The position numbers and the translations under genes are program-made. DNA of 14,269 nt from ZC4RG36 sp964652205. GTDB lineage: Bacteria; Chloroflexota; Anaerolineae; Aggregatilineales; Phototrophicaceae. The stretch covers positions 1-14,269 of the forward strand of contig CAZZAO010000132.1 of the NCBI GenBank assembly GCA_964652205.1, in the 5' to 3' direction. Position 1 is the first letter of the stretch. Each line of letters starts with the position of its first letter. The notes below the pieces were generated by a model that was given only the letters and a program-made list of their open reading frames with translations, made no database searches and was not told the origin of the DNA. Below, piece after piece: positions 1-6,842 of this stretch.

Positions 1-30
1 ACGTTTCAATTTTGGCTTGAGACCGTTCAT
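1..30 (-). CDS. Possible start of a downstream gene, cut by the window edge
   Basis: An ATG at 30-28 begins two bases after the TAG stop of the membrane protein gene and stays open to the window edge, reading MNGLKPKLKR. The tight spacing fits a co-transcribed next gene. There is no convincing Shine-Dalgarno sequence before it and only ten codons can be seen, so this may be chance. No function can be assigned. Confidence 0.22.
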   Translation of the reverse strand, partial: MNGLKPKLKR

Positions 31-32
31 GT

Positions 33-1109
33 CTAAACTTGGTGCCTATGGGGCGTTTGATTCCCGATCCAGAGAACGGATGTTATGAGAATTAATACAG
101 CACAAACTTTAAGTGGCTGAACGGCGCTGGTTGCTTCATTTCTATACCAACTACCGATAACGAAACTTGTACCGAGTAGCAGTACGCTGGTGACAACCTC
201 GTGGCGCGAACCGAGACCGACGCCTGCCCATGTTACGATGAGGAATGTGCTATAACCGAGCAGCAGAGCGACGATCAGCAATCCTACCGACATACGCAGG
301 CGATTCTTGTGCAGCTTACGTGGATGTAGCCACCAGCCGAGCGTGAACGGCAGCAGCCAACTCAGGGGCGATAGGTGAAATACGTGATTTAAGTAATTGA
401 GGTAGATACGCCCGGAATCGACAATGGCTTGAAGTAGAGGGACGCTTTGCTCTATAGTTGCACTACTTGCACGCAGCGCGTTCCCCGGAGCGATGAGCAT
501 TATGACCAGGCCGACGGATGCCCCGATCAGCGCTGTTCCTGTCCATCGAGAAGGGGCATAAATAAGCCAGAACAAGAGTAGTAAGATGCCTACCAGCGAA
601 AATGGCTCGTTAAATCCGACCGAAAGTGCAGCTACGCCAGCGATCAGGACCACAGATTTGTGTCGCAAGATTAGCCCGACAAGCACTGCCGCGAAAATGA
701 CTGGCGTAAGCACCATGAGGCTGCCCGACGCCCAGTAGATCAGTTGCACTCGATTTGTCGATGCGGTCAGTAATGCAACCGTAAACGTGAGCGCTGCTGT
801 GAAGGCTCCCCGCCTGAATAACGGGCGCAGCCCGTAGTTCAGGCTGATAAGCAGGCAAATAATAAGGAGCGCAGGGACAAGCGGGGGCAAGTATTGATCG
901 AATATGCCGTAAAGGACTCCTTTCAGGCTGAATAGCGTGAATCGTCCTGTCCAGATTTCGTACATGGTAGCTGGCAGCCCGATAGAGCCTTTCACGCGTG
1001 TGAAAAGTAGTTCGCAAAAATCGTCCGATTGGGCGCGGGTGAAGAATCCCAAAGCAGCATAGAAGCTCAGTACGGCAATGAGCAGGCTATTTACGACTTT
1101 ACTGGTCAT
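33..1109 (-). CDS. DUF6056 / GtrC-like polytopic membrane protein
   Basis: A 358-residue protein made almost entirely of hydrophobic segments, roughly nine to ten membrane helices, starting with an N-terminal helix at about residues 5-24. It carries spots I associate with the DUF6056 / GtrC-like family of surface-glycan membrane proteins: an Asp-Asp pair just after the first helix (D29, D30), W-T-G-R at 53-56, a Y-W-x-S-G element at 125-129, an N-E at 167-168 and A-P-G-N followed by Arg at 207-213. Family members are usually longer (about 450-600 residues), so this is a short version or lacks its C-terminal part. The family is thought to act in surface polysaccharide or lipid-linked sugar metabolism; the activity of this protein is unknown. 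Its base composition is visibly more AT-rich than the neighbouring operon, which suggests separate acquisition. A TATAAT sits six bases before the ATG, so the message may be leaderless. Confidence 0.62.
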   Translation of the reverse strand: MTSKVVNSLLIAVLSFYAALGFFTRAQSDDFCELLFTRVKGSIGLPATMYEIWTGRFTLFSLKGVLYGIFDQYLPPLVPALLIICLLISLNYGLRPLFRRGAFTAALTFTVALLTASTNRVQLIYWASGSLMVLTPVIFAAVLVGLILRHKSVVLIAGVAALSVGFNEPFSLVGILLLLFWLIYAPSRWTGTALIGASVGLVIMLIAPGNALRASSATIEQSVPLLQAIVDSGRIYLNYLNHVFHLSPLSWLLPFTLGWWLHPRKLHKNRLRMSVGLLIVALLLGYSTFLIVTWAGVGLGSRHEVVTSVLLLGTSFVIGSWYRNEATSAVQPLKVCAVLILITSVLWIGNQTPHRHQV

Positions 1110-1255
1110 CCTTCGATTATAGAGCGGCTGGTTTAGCTAAAGCGAAAAACCACCTTGATGTCAGTCAGCACGCAATCATGGTCGATTTCAGGCTATTTTG
1201 GGGGGGTTGATGGCTTTCCGACCACGCATCAGGCTGCCTTCATTCTAGTGAATGC
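1110..1255. other. Intergenic stretch without a gene
   Basis: Only weak signals are visible: a run of seven G at 1200-1206, and a small inverted repeat CATTC-4-GAATG at 1241-1254 immediately after the stop codon of the hydroxyacid dehydrogenase gene. That could be a weak terminator, but no U-tract follows it. No supported reading frame. Confidence 0.4.
1116..1121 (-). promoter_or_regulatory. Possible -10 box of a leaderless promoter for the membrane protein gene
   Basis: A perfect TATAAT on the minus strand ends six bases before the ATG at 1109. With normal spacing, transcription would begin at about the start codon. No good -35 hexamer stands 16-18 bases upstream, so this is tentative. Confidence 0.35.
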
Positions 1256-2224
1256 TTACACCACCGGATATTTCGGCGCGTCGCCGCGCAGCACGGCGAG
1301 ACAGTCGTTGAGCGCTCCCCAGCCCATCGCGTTGGTCGCGCCGTCGGTGTGCGCGCCCATGTGTGGCGTGCCGATGACGCCGGGCAGACTCAGCAGGCGG
1401 TGATTTTCACCCGGCGGCTCGGTCGTGAAGGCGTCGAGCGCCGCGCCCGCCAGATGGTGGCTCGCCAGCGCGTCGTAGAGCGCGTCGTCGTCGATCAGCT
1501 CACCGCGCGCCGTGTTGATGAGGTAGCTGCCGGCTTTCATTCGCGCCAGAAACGCCGTGTTGACCATGCCGCGCGTTTCGGCCAGCACCGGCAGATGCAG
1601 CGACAGGAAATCGGCCTGCGCGACGACCTCATGGCGCGGCAGCAGCTCGATCTGCTGTGCCTGCGCGAAGGCGGCATCGGCCAACGGGTCGTAGGCGATG
1701 ACGCGGCAGCGGAAAGCAGCGGCGCGCAAGGCGACTTCTTTGCCGACCGCGCCCAGACCGAGCAGCCCGACCGTCTTGCCTTCGAGGGCGATGCCGGAAT
1801 AGCGCGGCCACTGACCGGCGCGAGTGGCATGGACGGCGGCGGGAATCTGTCGCGCCAGCGCCAGCATCAGCCCGACGGCCAGTTCAGCGACGGCGGAAGC
1901 GTTTGCGCCCGGCGTGTTGGTCACGCGAATGCCCTTCTCTCGCGCCGCGTCGAGATCGACTTTCTCGACGCCGACGCCGTAGCGCGCAATCACCTTGAGC
2001 CGGTCGGCGCAGTTGAGCGCGGCCCGGTCGATGGTTTCCAGCCCGGCGATATAGCCGTCGCAGCCGGGGAGCAGGGCGTGAAGCTCGTCGGCGGTCAGCG
2101 GTCGAGATGACGGGTTATAGACCACGTCGCCGACCGTTTCTTCGAGCAGCGTCCGCAGGCGCGCGTCATGCCTGGCGTAAGAGGTTGGTGTGACCAGTAC
2201 GCGGCAGTGTTTCAGGTCGGTCAT
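1256..2224 (-). CDS. D-isomer-specific 2-hydroxyacid dehydrogenase (3-phosphoglycerate dehydrogenase-like)
   Basis: A 322-residue NAD-dependent dehydrogenase of the D-2-hydroxyacid family, which interconverts 2-hydroxy and 2-keto acids. The nucleotide-binding loop G-L-G-A-V-G is at 156-161, with an acidic residue (D179) at the end of the next strand, typical of NAD rather than NADP preference. The catalytic set is complete: R240 in NTARGELID, E269 in TTEPP and H288 in TPHMGAH. The length matches short-form PGDH-like enzymes without the C-terminal regulatory domain, so it need not be the serine-biosynthesis enzyme. The start is an ATG whose first bases overlap the TGA of a reading frame coming out of the assembly gap (ATGA), so it is probably the last gene of the catabolic operon. 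The true substrate (glycerate, a phospho-sugar acid or a 2-keto acid from the pathway) is not readable from sequence. Confidence 0.88.
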   Translation of the reverse strand: MTDLKHCRVLVTPTSYARHDARLRTLLEETVGDVVYNPSSRPLTADELHALLPGCDGYIAGLETIDRAALNCADRLKVIARYGVGVEKVDLDAAREKGIRVTNTPGANASAVAELAVGLMLALARQIPAAVHATRAGQWPRYSGIALEGKTVGLLGLGAVGKEVALRAAAFRCRVIAYDPLADAAFAQAQQIELLPRHEVVAQADFLSLHLPVLAETRGMVNTAFLARMKAGSYLINTARGELIDDDALYDALASHHLAGAALDAFTTEPPGENHRLLSLPGVIGTPHMGAHTDGATNAMGWGALNDCLAVLRGDAPKYPVV

Positions 2225-2304
2225 TTAGTTTCCGGGTTCCAGCGTGGGNNNNNNNNNNCACCTGTGCCTTCGGCATGCGGCGTGCCGGCGTCTTTTCCGT
2301 TCAT
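2221..2304 (-). other. Open frame interrupted by the assembly gap (two gene ends, or one tiny ORF)
   Basis: On the upstream side, an ATG at 2304-2302 opens MNGKDAGTPHAEGTG and runs into the N-run. On the downstream side, a frame leaves the N-run as PRWNPETK followed by TGA at 2223-2221, overlapping the ATG of the hydroxyacid dehydrogenase. If the gap were truly 10 bases, both halves would share a frame (27 residues), but a 10-N run is more likely a placeholder. The exit sequence resembles the end of the neighbouring phosphoglucose isomerase gene (both encode P-R-W-N), so a second copy or a related cupin gene may be missing here. Confidence 0.35.
2249..2258. other. Assembly gap (10 N)
   Basis: Ten consecutive N inside an otherwise tight operon. 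The real size is unknown, and one or more genes may be missing between the phosphoglucose isomerase gene and the hydroxyacid dehydrogenase gene. Confidence 0.99.
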
Positions 2305-2316
2305 GGGAGAACCGTT

Positions 2317-2892
2317 TCAGCCGTTCCAGCGCGGGTTGGGAACCACGGTCGGCTTGCCGTCGCGCTCGACGATCAGCTTGCGGAAGCCCTGCCGCTCAAT
2401 CGTCCCGTAGTTATGTCCGGCGTTGCCGGGATAGACGAAGAAGGTCAGCAGGTCTTCGGTCAGGCTGGTATTGACCGAGCGGTGCGCCCAGCGCGGCAGC
2501 ACGTAAAGGACGCGCCCCGGTCGGAGTTCCTGCACGCACCAGTTGCCTTCCGGCGTTTCCATGACCATCATCCCCTGACCTTGCAGGCAGTAGTAGACCT
2601 CGCCGGTTTCGAGGACGGTATGGAAGTGGCCTTTGGTCATGTTGAATTCGTCGCCAACTTTGCCGGGATGCAGAATCGAGACGCCGTGCAGCATCTCTCC
2701 GGCCAGTTCCGGTCGCTTGATCTCATAGACCTCGTACATCAGCGGGTCGCCCTGCGCCACGCGCGCTGCATAAGCCTGCTGGTCGAGGTATTGGCCCTTC
2801 ATCGAGGACAGCCGCCGCTCGATGTGGTTGTCCCATTCGGATGGAAGGCCGCCGGTCAGCGGCAGCTCGAAAGTAAAGGGTTGCTCGTTCAT
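2317..2892 (-). CDS. Cupin-type glucose-6-phosphate isomerase
   Basis: A 191-residue single-domain cupin of the archaeal-type phosphoglucose isomerase family, metal-dependent enzymes that interconvert glucose 6-phosphate and fructose 6-phosphate. The family's metal ligands are all present: H89 and H91 in KGHFH, E98 in ETGEVYY and H137 in RWAHRS. They sit one residue further on than H88, H90, E97 and H136 of the Pyrococcus furiosus enzyme (189 residues), so the length also matches. I chose the ATG at 2892 rather than the GTG at 2895 because AGAGG lies six bases before the ATG and only three before the GTG. It follows the zinc dehydrogenase gene after 131 bases that contain hairpin repeats. Being in a sugar operon beside a kinase, it may act on a phosphosugar other than glucose 6-phosphate; that is inference. 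Mature cytosolic enzyme, no signal peptide. Confidence 0.88.
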   Translation of the reverse strand: MNEQPFTFELPLTGGLPSEWDNHIERRLSSMKGQYLDQQAYAARVAQGDPLMYEVYEIKRPELAGEMLHGVSILHPGKVGDEFNMTKGHFHTVLETGEVYYCLQGQGMMVMETPEGNWCVQELRPGRVLYVLPRWAHRSVNTSLTEDLLTFFVYPGNAGHNYGTIERQGFRKLIVERDGKPTVVPNPRWNG

Positions 2893-2921
2893 CACTTGCC
2901 TCTTTGCGTCTTGTCTTTCTC

Positions 2922-3026
2922 CCCTCGCGCACGCGAGGGTTTCAGCCAGCGTTCAGGGAGTTCTGGAAGCGTCCTTCGGCAAAACTTTCATCCCTCGCCC
3001 GCCGGGAGCGGGGCAGGGGGCGAGGG
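2922..3026. repeat. Pair of GC-rich hairpins in the intergenic spacer
   Basis: Two inverted repeats share the core CCCTCGC. The first is CCCTCGCG / CGCGAGGG (2922-2929 and 2932-2939), almost without loop. The second is CCCTCGCCC / GGGCGAGGG (2992-3000 and 3018-3026), whose last base touches the stop codon of the zinc dehydrogenase gene. The content (runs of CCCTCGCCC and GGGGGCGAGGG) is typical of dispersed palindromic intergenic repeats of GC-rich genomes. The second hairpin could attenuate or stabilise the message between the two genes. No T-tract follows, so a classical terminator is not supported. Confidence 0.55.
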
Positions 3027-4076
3027 CTAAGGTCGCAGCACCACCTTGAGCGCCTTGCGGCTCTCAGTGACCGCGAACGCCTCGACCGCATCGCGCAGCG
3101 GATAACGCGCGCTGATGAGCGGTGACAGGTCGAGCCGACCGGCGTTGACCAGCGCAGCGGCATCGCGGCAGTCTTTGGTGCTGCACGCCGTCGTCCCGGT
3201 GACGACCAGTTCCCTGTAATGGATCATGTTGGCGTCGATCTCGACGGTCGGTTTCTCCTTCGGCAGCCCGCCGAAGAAGTTGATTCGCCCGCCGATAGCC
3301 GCGATCCTGACCGCGCTGGCCTGCGCCTCTGCCGACGGCGCGGCGACGATCACGACATCTGCGCCGTCGCCATGACTGGCCTCGCCGACGGCGTCGGCGA
3401 GCCTGTCCGGCGTCACGGTCACATCCGCGCCGAGCGCCTTCGCCACTTCGAGCCGTTCCGGCGAGCGCTGGCTGACGATCACGCGGCTCGCGCCGCGCAG
3501 ACGCGCCAGCATCAGGTGCATCAGGCCAATCGGCCCTGCGCCGATGATGACGACGATATCGCCGATGCGGGTGTCGGTCGCGTTCTGGCCGCGCAGCACG
3601 CAGGCCAGCGGCTCGACCAGCGCGGCGGCTTCCGGGTCGATGTTGGCTTCGAGCGCAAAGACGTTGCCCTGCAAAATCGCCGCCGACGGCACGCGCATAT
3701 ATTCGGCGAACGAGCCGTCGATAGTGATGCCGAGCGCGTCGAAACTGGCGCACAGGTTGTTGCTGCCGCTGATGCACTGGCGACAGTGGCCGCAGCCCAT
3801 ATTCGGGGCGATGAAGACGCGCTGCCCTTCGCGTAATCCCTTGACGTTCGCGCCGACCGCTGCAATATCGCCGACGACTTCGTGACCGGGGACGCGCACC
3901 GTCCCTTGCGGATACATCCGGTGGCCGCCGTGCAGGATGCGTAAATCGGTGCCACAGATGCTGGTGCTGACCACCCTGAGCAGCAGCTCATCGGCGGTGA
4001 TTTCCGGCACGGCGCGCTGCTCGACACGCAGATCGTTCGGGCCGTGGTAGACGGCAGCCAGCATGGTTTGGCTCAT
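3027..4076 (-). CDS. Zinc-dependent medium-chain alcohol/polyol dehydrogenase
   Basis: A 349-residue medium-chain dehydrogenase/reductase of the sorbitol / threonine dehydrogenase type, which oxidises a secondary alcohol of a polyol or sugar with NAD(P). The catalytic zinc ligands are present: C41 (in SICGTD), H65-E66 (GHE) and E155 (LVEPLA). The structural zinc cysteines are C95, C98, C101 and C109 in the GCGHCRQC region. The Rossmann loop G-A-G-P-I-G is at 179-184. Length and layout are standard and nothing is missing. Its ATG overlaps the TGA of the upstream Gfo/Idh/MocA gene (ATGA at 4076-4073), so the two are translationally coupled and probably act on successive or alternative steps. 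Substrate unknown; the pairing with an inositol-dehydrogenase-like protein makes a polyol or cyclitol plausible. Confidence 0.88.
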   Translation of the reverse strand: MSQTMLAAVYHGPNDLRVEQRAVPEITADELLLRVVSTSICGTDLRILHGGHRMYPQGTVRVPGHEVVGDIAAVGANVKGLREGQRVFIAPNMGCGHCRQCISGSNNLCASFDALGITIDGSFAEYMRVPSAAILQGNVFALEANIDPEAAALVEPLACVLRGQNATDTRIGDIVVIIGAGPIGLMHLMLARLRGASRVIVSQRSPERLEVAKALGADVTVTPDRLADAVGEASHGDGADVVIVAAPSAEAQASAVRIAAIGGRINFFGGLPKEKPTVEIDANMIHYRELVVTGTTACSTKDCRDAAALVNAGRLDLSPLISARYPLRDAVEAFAVTESRKALKVVLRP

Positions 4077-5119
4077 GCCACCGCCGCTCCCATGACTTCC
4101 TGAAGGCGCACAGGCCGCTCCTCGAGGAACGATTTCGTCCCCGCCAGCACGCCTGCGACTGCCCAGCGACCATCGAGGCCGCCTGCTGTCGGCTGCGCCC
4201 CGGTCTGGACGCTGTGAGTGAAGGCTTCCATCTCGCGGATGTAGCCCCAGGCGAAACGGTCGGGCCAGGTGCGGTAAATCGGGCTGTTGAGGCCCTGATC
4301 GCGGTTGGTGCAGACGACGATCTGTGACCCCTGCATATCGCCGATCTGCATGATGCCCTTATCGCCGACGATCTCGACGCGGGCATCGTAGCCGTAATCA
4401 CACGGACAGATGCCGGAGATGCTGCCGAGTCCGCCGCTCTCGAAGCGGATGTTGACCAGCACGTTATCGTAGAAGTTAGGCGTATCGACGCCGCGCGCCA
4501 CGCCTTTGAAATTGGCTGTTTCAACGTAGACGCGGTCGGGATTCGAGTTCATCAGCCAGCGGGTGCAGTCCCAGTCGTGGCTGTTGACCTCGGCCAGCAT
4601 CCCGTTCGAGGTCTTGAGGTCGCGCGCCCAGGCGGGCGGCAGACCGGGGCCATGCGTCAGCGATTTGACGAGCATTGGCTCGCCGATTTCCCCGGCGTCG
4701 ATTCGCGCTTTGGCGGCGGCAAATTCTGGCGCGAAGCGGCGCATGAAGCCAAGCTGAAGCAGCACGCCTGCGCCCTCGGCGGCCTGAATGATGGCGTCGC
4801 ATTCTTCGAGCGAGAGGGCCATCGGCTTTTCGAGAAAGACGTGCTTTCCGGCCTGTGCTGCCTGCACCGCCAGCGGCTTATGGGTGAAAGTCGGCGTGGT
4901 GATAATCACGGCATCGAAGGCCAGTTTATCGAGCGCTTCTTCGAGCGAGCTGAAACGCGCCTCGACTCCATACAGGTCGCCCGCTTCCTTGAGCATCTCG
5001 GCGGACGTATCGACGAAGCCGACCAGCGCGCCGTTCGGGACATGGTGGGTGAGCGAATTGGCGTGGACGCGCCCGGCGCGCCCCGCGCCGATCAGGACAA
5101 TACGAACCGGTGAAGCCAT
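4073..5119 (-). CDS. Gfo/Idh/MocA-family oxidoreductase (inositol 2-dehydrogenase-like)
   Basis: A 348-residue NAD(P)-dependent oxidoreductase that would oxidise a hydroxyl of a sugar, cyclitol or derivative. The N-terminal Rossmann fold opens with the G-A-G-R-A-G loop at 11-16. The family's E-K-P is at 97-99, where the Lys is catalytic. The C-terminal domain carries the active-site stretch AEVNSHDWD, with H181 in the position of the catalytic His of inositol dehydrogenase. Four residues before it, where that enzyme has Asp, this protein has E177, so specificity may differ. The start is an ATG preceded by TAGGAG six bases upstream, a good ribosome-binding site made in part from the stop codon of the kinase gene nine bases before. 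It is coupled to the next gene by an ATGA overlap. Cytosolic, no signal peptide. Confidence 0.87.
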   Translation of the reverse strand: MASPVRIVLIGAGRAGRVHANSLTHHVPNGALVGFVDTSAEMLKEAGDLYGVEARFSSLEEALDKLAFDAVIITTPTFTHKPLAVQAAQAGKHVFLEKPMALSLEECDAIIQAAEGAGVLLQLGFMRRFAPEFAAAKARIDAGEIGEPMLVKSLTHGPGLPPAWARDLKTSNGMLAEVNSHDWDCTRWLMNSNPDRVYVETANFKGVARGVDTPNFYDNVLVNIRFESGGLGSISGICPCDYGYDARVEIVGDKGIMQIGDMQGSQIVVCTNRDQGLNSPIYRTWPDRFAWGYIREMEAFTHSVQTGAQPTAGGLDGRWAVAGVLAGTKSFLEERPVRLQEVMGAAVA

Positions 5120-5128
5120 GCTCTGCTC

Positions 5129-6682
5129 CTAAAGTTCCTGTGTCAGTAAGGGGGTGGATCGGAAGGTGTCAGCCAGCAGCGTTTGCCAGCGCAGATGCTG
5201 TTCGGCCAGCGGCGCGTAGAGGTCGTGCTGGTCGGCGCGCGGGCGAACTGGCTCGCCAGCGGGTTCGGTCGTGCGCGTCGCCGCTGCGGCCAGATCGTCA
5301 AAGATGCCCGCCGCGCGCCCGGCCAGCAGCGCCGCGCCCCACGTCGCAAACTCACTGCGGCGTAGGCGCTGGAATGGCACGCCGAGGACGTCGGCCTTGA
5401 TCTGGTTCCAGACGTCGCTGCGCGCGCCGCCGCCGATCACGCGCGCTTCGGTCAGCGCCAGGTTGGGGATCAGGTCGCGCAGAATCCGCAGATAATAGGC
5501 GTACTCGAAGGCGATACTTTCGAGGATCGCCCGGTAGAAATGCGACTGCCTATGATTCCATGAGAAGCCGATCCACGCGCCGCGCATGGCCGGGTCAGAG
5601 GGGCAGATGCGCCCGCCGAGATGCGGCGAAAAGCTCAGGCCATTCGCGCCGGGGGTAATCGCTGCTGCCGCCGCGCTCAGCTCGTCGTACAGGCTGTCAA
5701 TGCTCGGCTGCGCCTGACCTTTGACGGCGTTATAGAAATTGTCGCGGAACCAGCGCAGCGCCAGCCCGCCGCCTGCGATATAAGCCAGCGGATTCCACAG
5801 GCCGGGGATGACCGAGCGCATGACCAGCAGCGCCCGATTGGCGACATCGGGCGCGAATTGATCGGTGCAGCCCGCCAGGACTGAGGCCGTGCCTGCCGTG
5901 TCGAACAGCATCCCCGGTCGGACGATCCCCGCGCCGAGCGCGCCTGCTGCCGTGTCGCCACAGCCCGCCGCGATCACCGTACCCGGCGCGAGGCCGAAAT
6001 CGCGCGCCGCTGCGGCGGTAACTTCGCCGACCGCGTCCCACGGCGCGACGATCCGCGGCAGCTTATCGAGGCTGATGCCGAGCTTGCTGCTCAGGTCGGC
6101 AGACCACGCCCCCGCCTGCGCGTCAACCAGACAGGAGAAGTGGACGAAGGTATGGTCGATGAAAGCGTCCTCGCCGCGCAGCCCGGCCATCCGCCCGGCG
6201 ACGTACCCGGCAGGCACGACGAACCGGGCGATACGCGCGTACTGCTGCGGCTGTTCTTCCTTCCACCAGACCATCTTCGGGCCGTGGTCGCAGGTCGGCG
6301 GGCAGCCGGTCAGCCGCGTGATCTCGTCGCCGTAATGCCGGTCGATCTGCTGGATGTACGGCTCGCAGCGCATGTCGAGCCACGAATCGAAGCGCGTCGC
6401 AGGCTTGAACTGCTCATCGACTGAGCCGATGCCCGCCATCTGGCTGTCGAAGGCAATCGCGGCGATTTGCGCCGGGGCGACGCCGCTTTCGGCGATCACC
6501 TGTCGGACGGTCGCGGCTGCCGAACGGTAAAAATCTTCGTTGTCCTGCTCGACCACGCCGGGGGCAAGCGTATGAATCGGAATCTCGACGCTGGCCTCGG
6601 CGATCAGACTGCCATCGGTCTGATACAGTCCGGCTTTTGTCCCGCTGGTTCCGAGATCAACACCAATTAAACAACGTTTCAT
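5129..6682 (-). CDS. FGGY-family carbohydrate kinase (xylulokinase-like)
   Basis: A 517-residue sugar kinase of the FGGY family, which transfers phosphate from ATP to a ketose or polyol. The N-terminal phosphate loop is D-L-G-T-S-G-T-K at 9-16. The catalytic Asp is D243 in CGDTAAGALG, and the ATP-site motif GGGARSDVWNQ starts at about 417. Length is typical. A TTG at 6715 could start the frame eleven codons earlier, but the ATG at 6682 gives the canonical N-terminus (MKRCLIGVDLGTSG) and has GGAG twelve bases before it. In place of the xylulokinase-type Gln-Met-His-Gly it has Gln-Met-Ala-Gly, so the substrate is probably not plain D-xylulose. It is the first gene of the operon and is preceded by a sigma-70-type promoter and a shared operator-like element. 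Confidence 0.9.
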   Translation of the reverse strand: MKRCLIGVDLGTSGTKAGLYQTDGSLIAEASVEIPIHTLAPGVVEQDNEDFYRSAAATVRQVIAESGVAPAQIAAIAFDSQMAGIGSVDEQFKPATRFDSWLDMRCEPYIQQIDRHYGDEITRLTGCPPTCDHGPKMVWWKEEQPQQYARIARFVVPAGYVAGRMAGLRGEDAFIDHTFVHFSCLVDAQAGAWSADLSSKLGISLDKLPRIVAPWDAVGEVTAAAARDFGLAPGTVIAAGCGDTAAGALGAGIVRPGMLFDTAGTASVLAGCTDQFAPDVANRALLVMRSVIPGLWNPLAYIAGGGLALRWFRDNFYNAVKGQAQPSIDSLYDELSAAAAAITPGANGLSFSPHLGGRICPSDPAMRGAWIGFSWNHRQSHFYRAILESIAFEYAYYLRILRDLIPNLALTEARVIGGGARSDVWNQIKADVLGVPFQRLRRSEFATWGAALLAGRAAGIFDDLAAAATRTTEPAGEPVRPRADQHDLYAPLAEQHLRWQTLLADTFRSTPLLTQEL

Positions 6683-6758
6683 CGAGGGGCTATTCTCCGC
6701 AGGGAAAGCGGCCAAATACGTTCAGCGACACCTGCTGCTAGAGCAACTTCAAGCGCTC

Positions 6759-6780
6759 GCCTGTACTCCTGTAATGACAT
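6759..6780 (-). promoter_or_regulatory. Operator-like element in front of the kinase operon
   Basis: On the minus strand this 22-bp element fits TCATNACAGGANNACAGGC and contains two direct ACAGG steps eight bases apart. It begins nine bases after the -10 box, about +4 to +25. A copy identical at 17 of 22 positions lies at the equivalent place after the promoter of the isomerase-like gene (7875-7896). Likely binding site of the GntR/UTRA regulator encoded next door, where binding would block transcription. Function inferred from position and conservation only. Confidence 0.6.
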
Positions 6781-6789
6781 CACGACAAA

Positions 6790-6818
6790 AGAATAACGGA
6801 GAGCCGCGCATCCGTCAA
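6790..6818 (-). promoter_or_regulatory. Sigma-70-type promoter of the kinase operon
   Basis: On the minus strand there is a TTGACG (-35, 6818-6813), a 17-base spacer and a TATTCT (-10, 6795-6790), close to consensus with ideal spacing. It lies just downstream of the regulator's stop codon (6843), so the kinase operon can be transcribed independently of the regulator. The leader would be about 100 bases. Confidence 0.65.
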
Positions 6819-6842
6819 TCAGGTGATGCCTATCCGACACAC

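Noticed and set aside
1349..2110. A long 253-codon frame opposite the hydroxyacid dehydrogenase gene
   Set aside because: It is the antisense shadow of a gene with complete catalytic and NAD-binding motifs; its translation is rich in Arg, Gln and Val without any domain.
2221..2304. A genuine 27-residue microprotein spanning the N-run
   Set aside because: The two halves share a frame only if the gap is exactly 10 bases (or keeps that phase), which is a one-in-three coincidence for a placeholder run; kept only as evidence of missing sequence.
2922..3026. CRISPR array or integron attachment site
   Set aside because: There are only two dissimilar hairpins, no regularly spaced direct repeats, and no cas or integrase gene nearby.
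2275..3030. A 251-codon plus-strand frame over the phosphoglucose isomerase gene and the repeat spacer
   Set aside because: It runs opposite a gene whose four metal ligands match the known family, and it extends through the hairpin repeats, so it is a composition artefact of GC-rich DNA.
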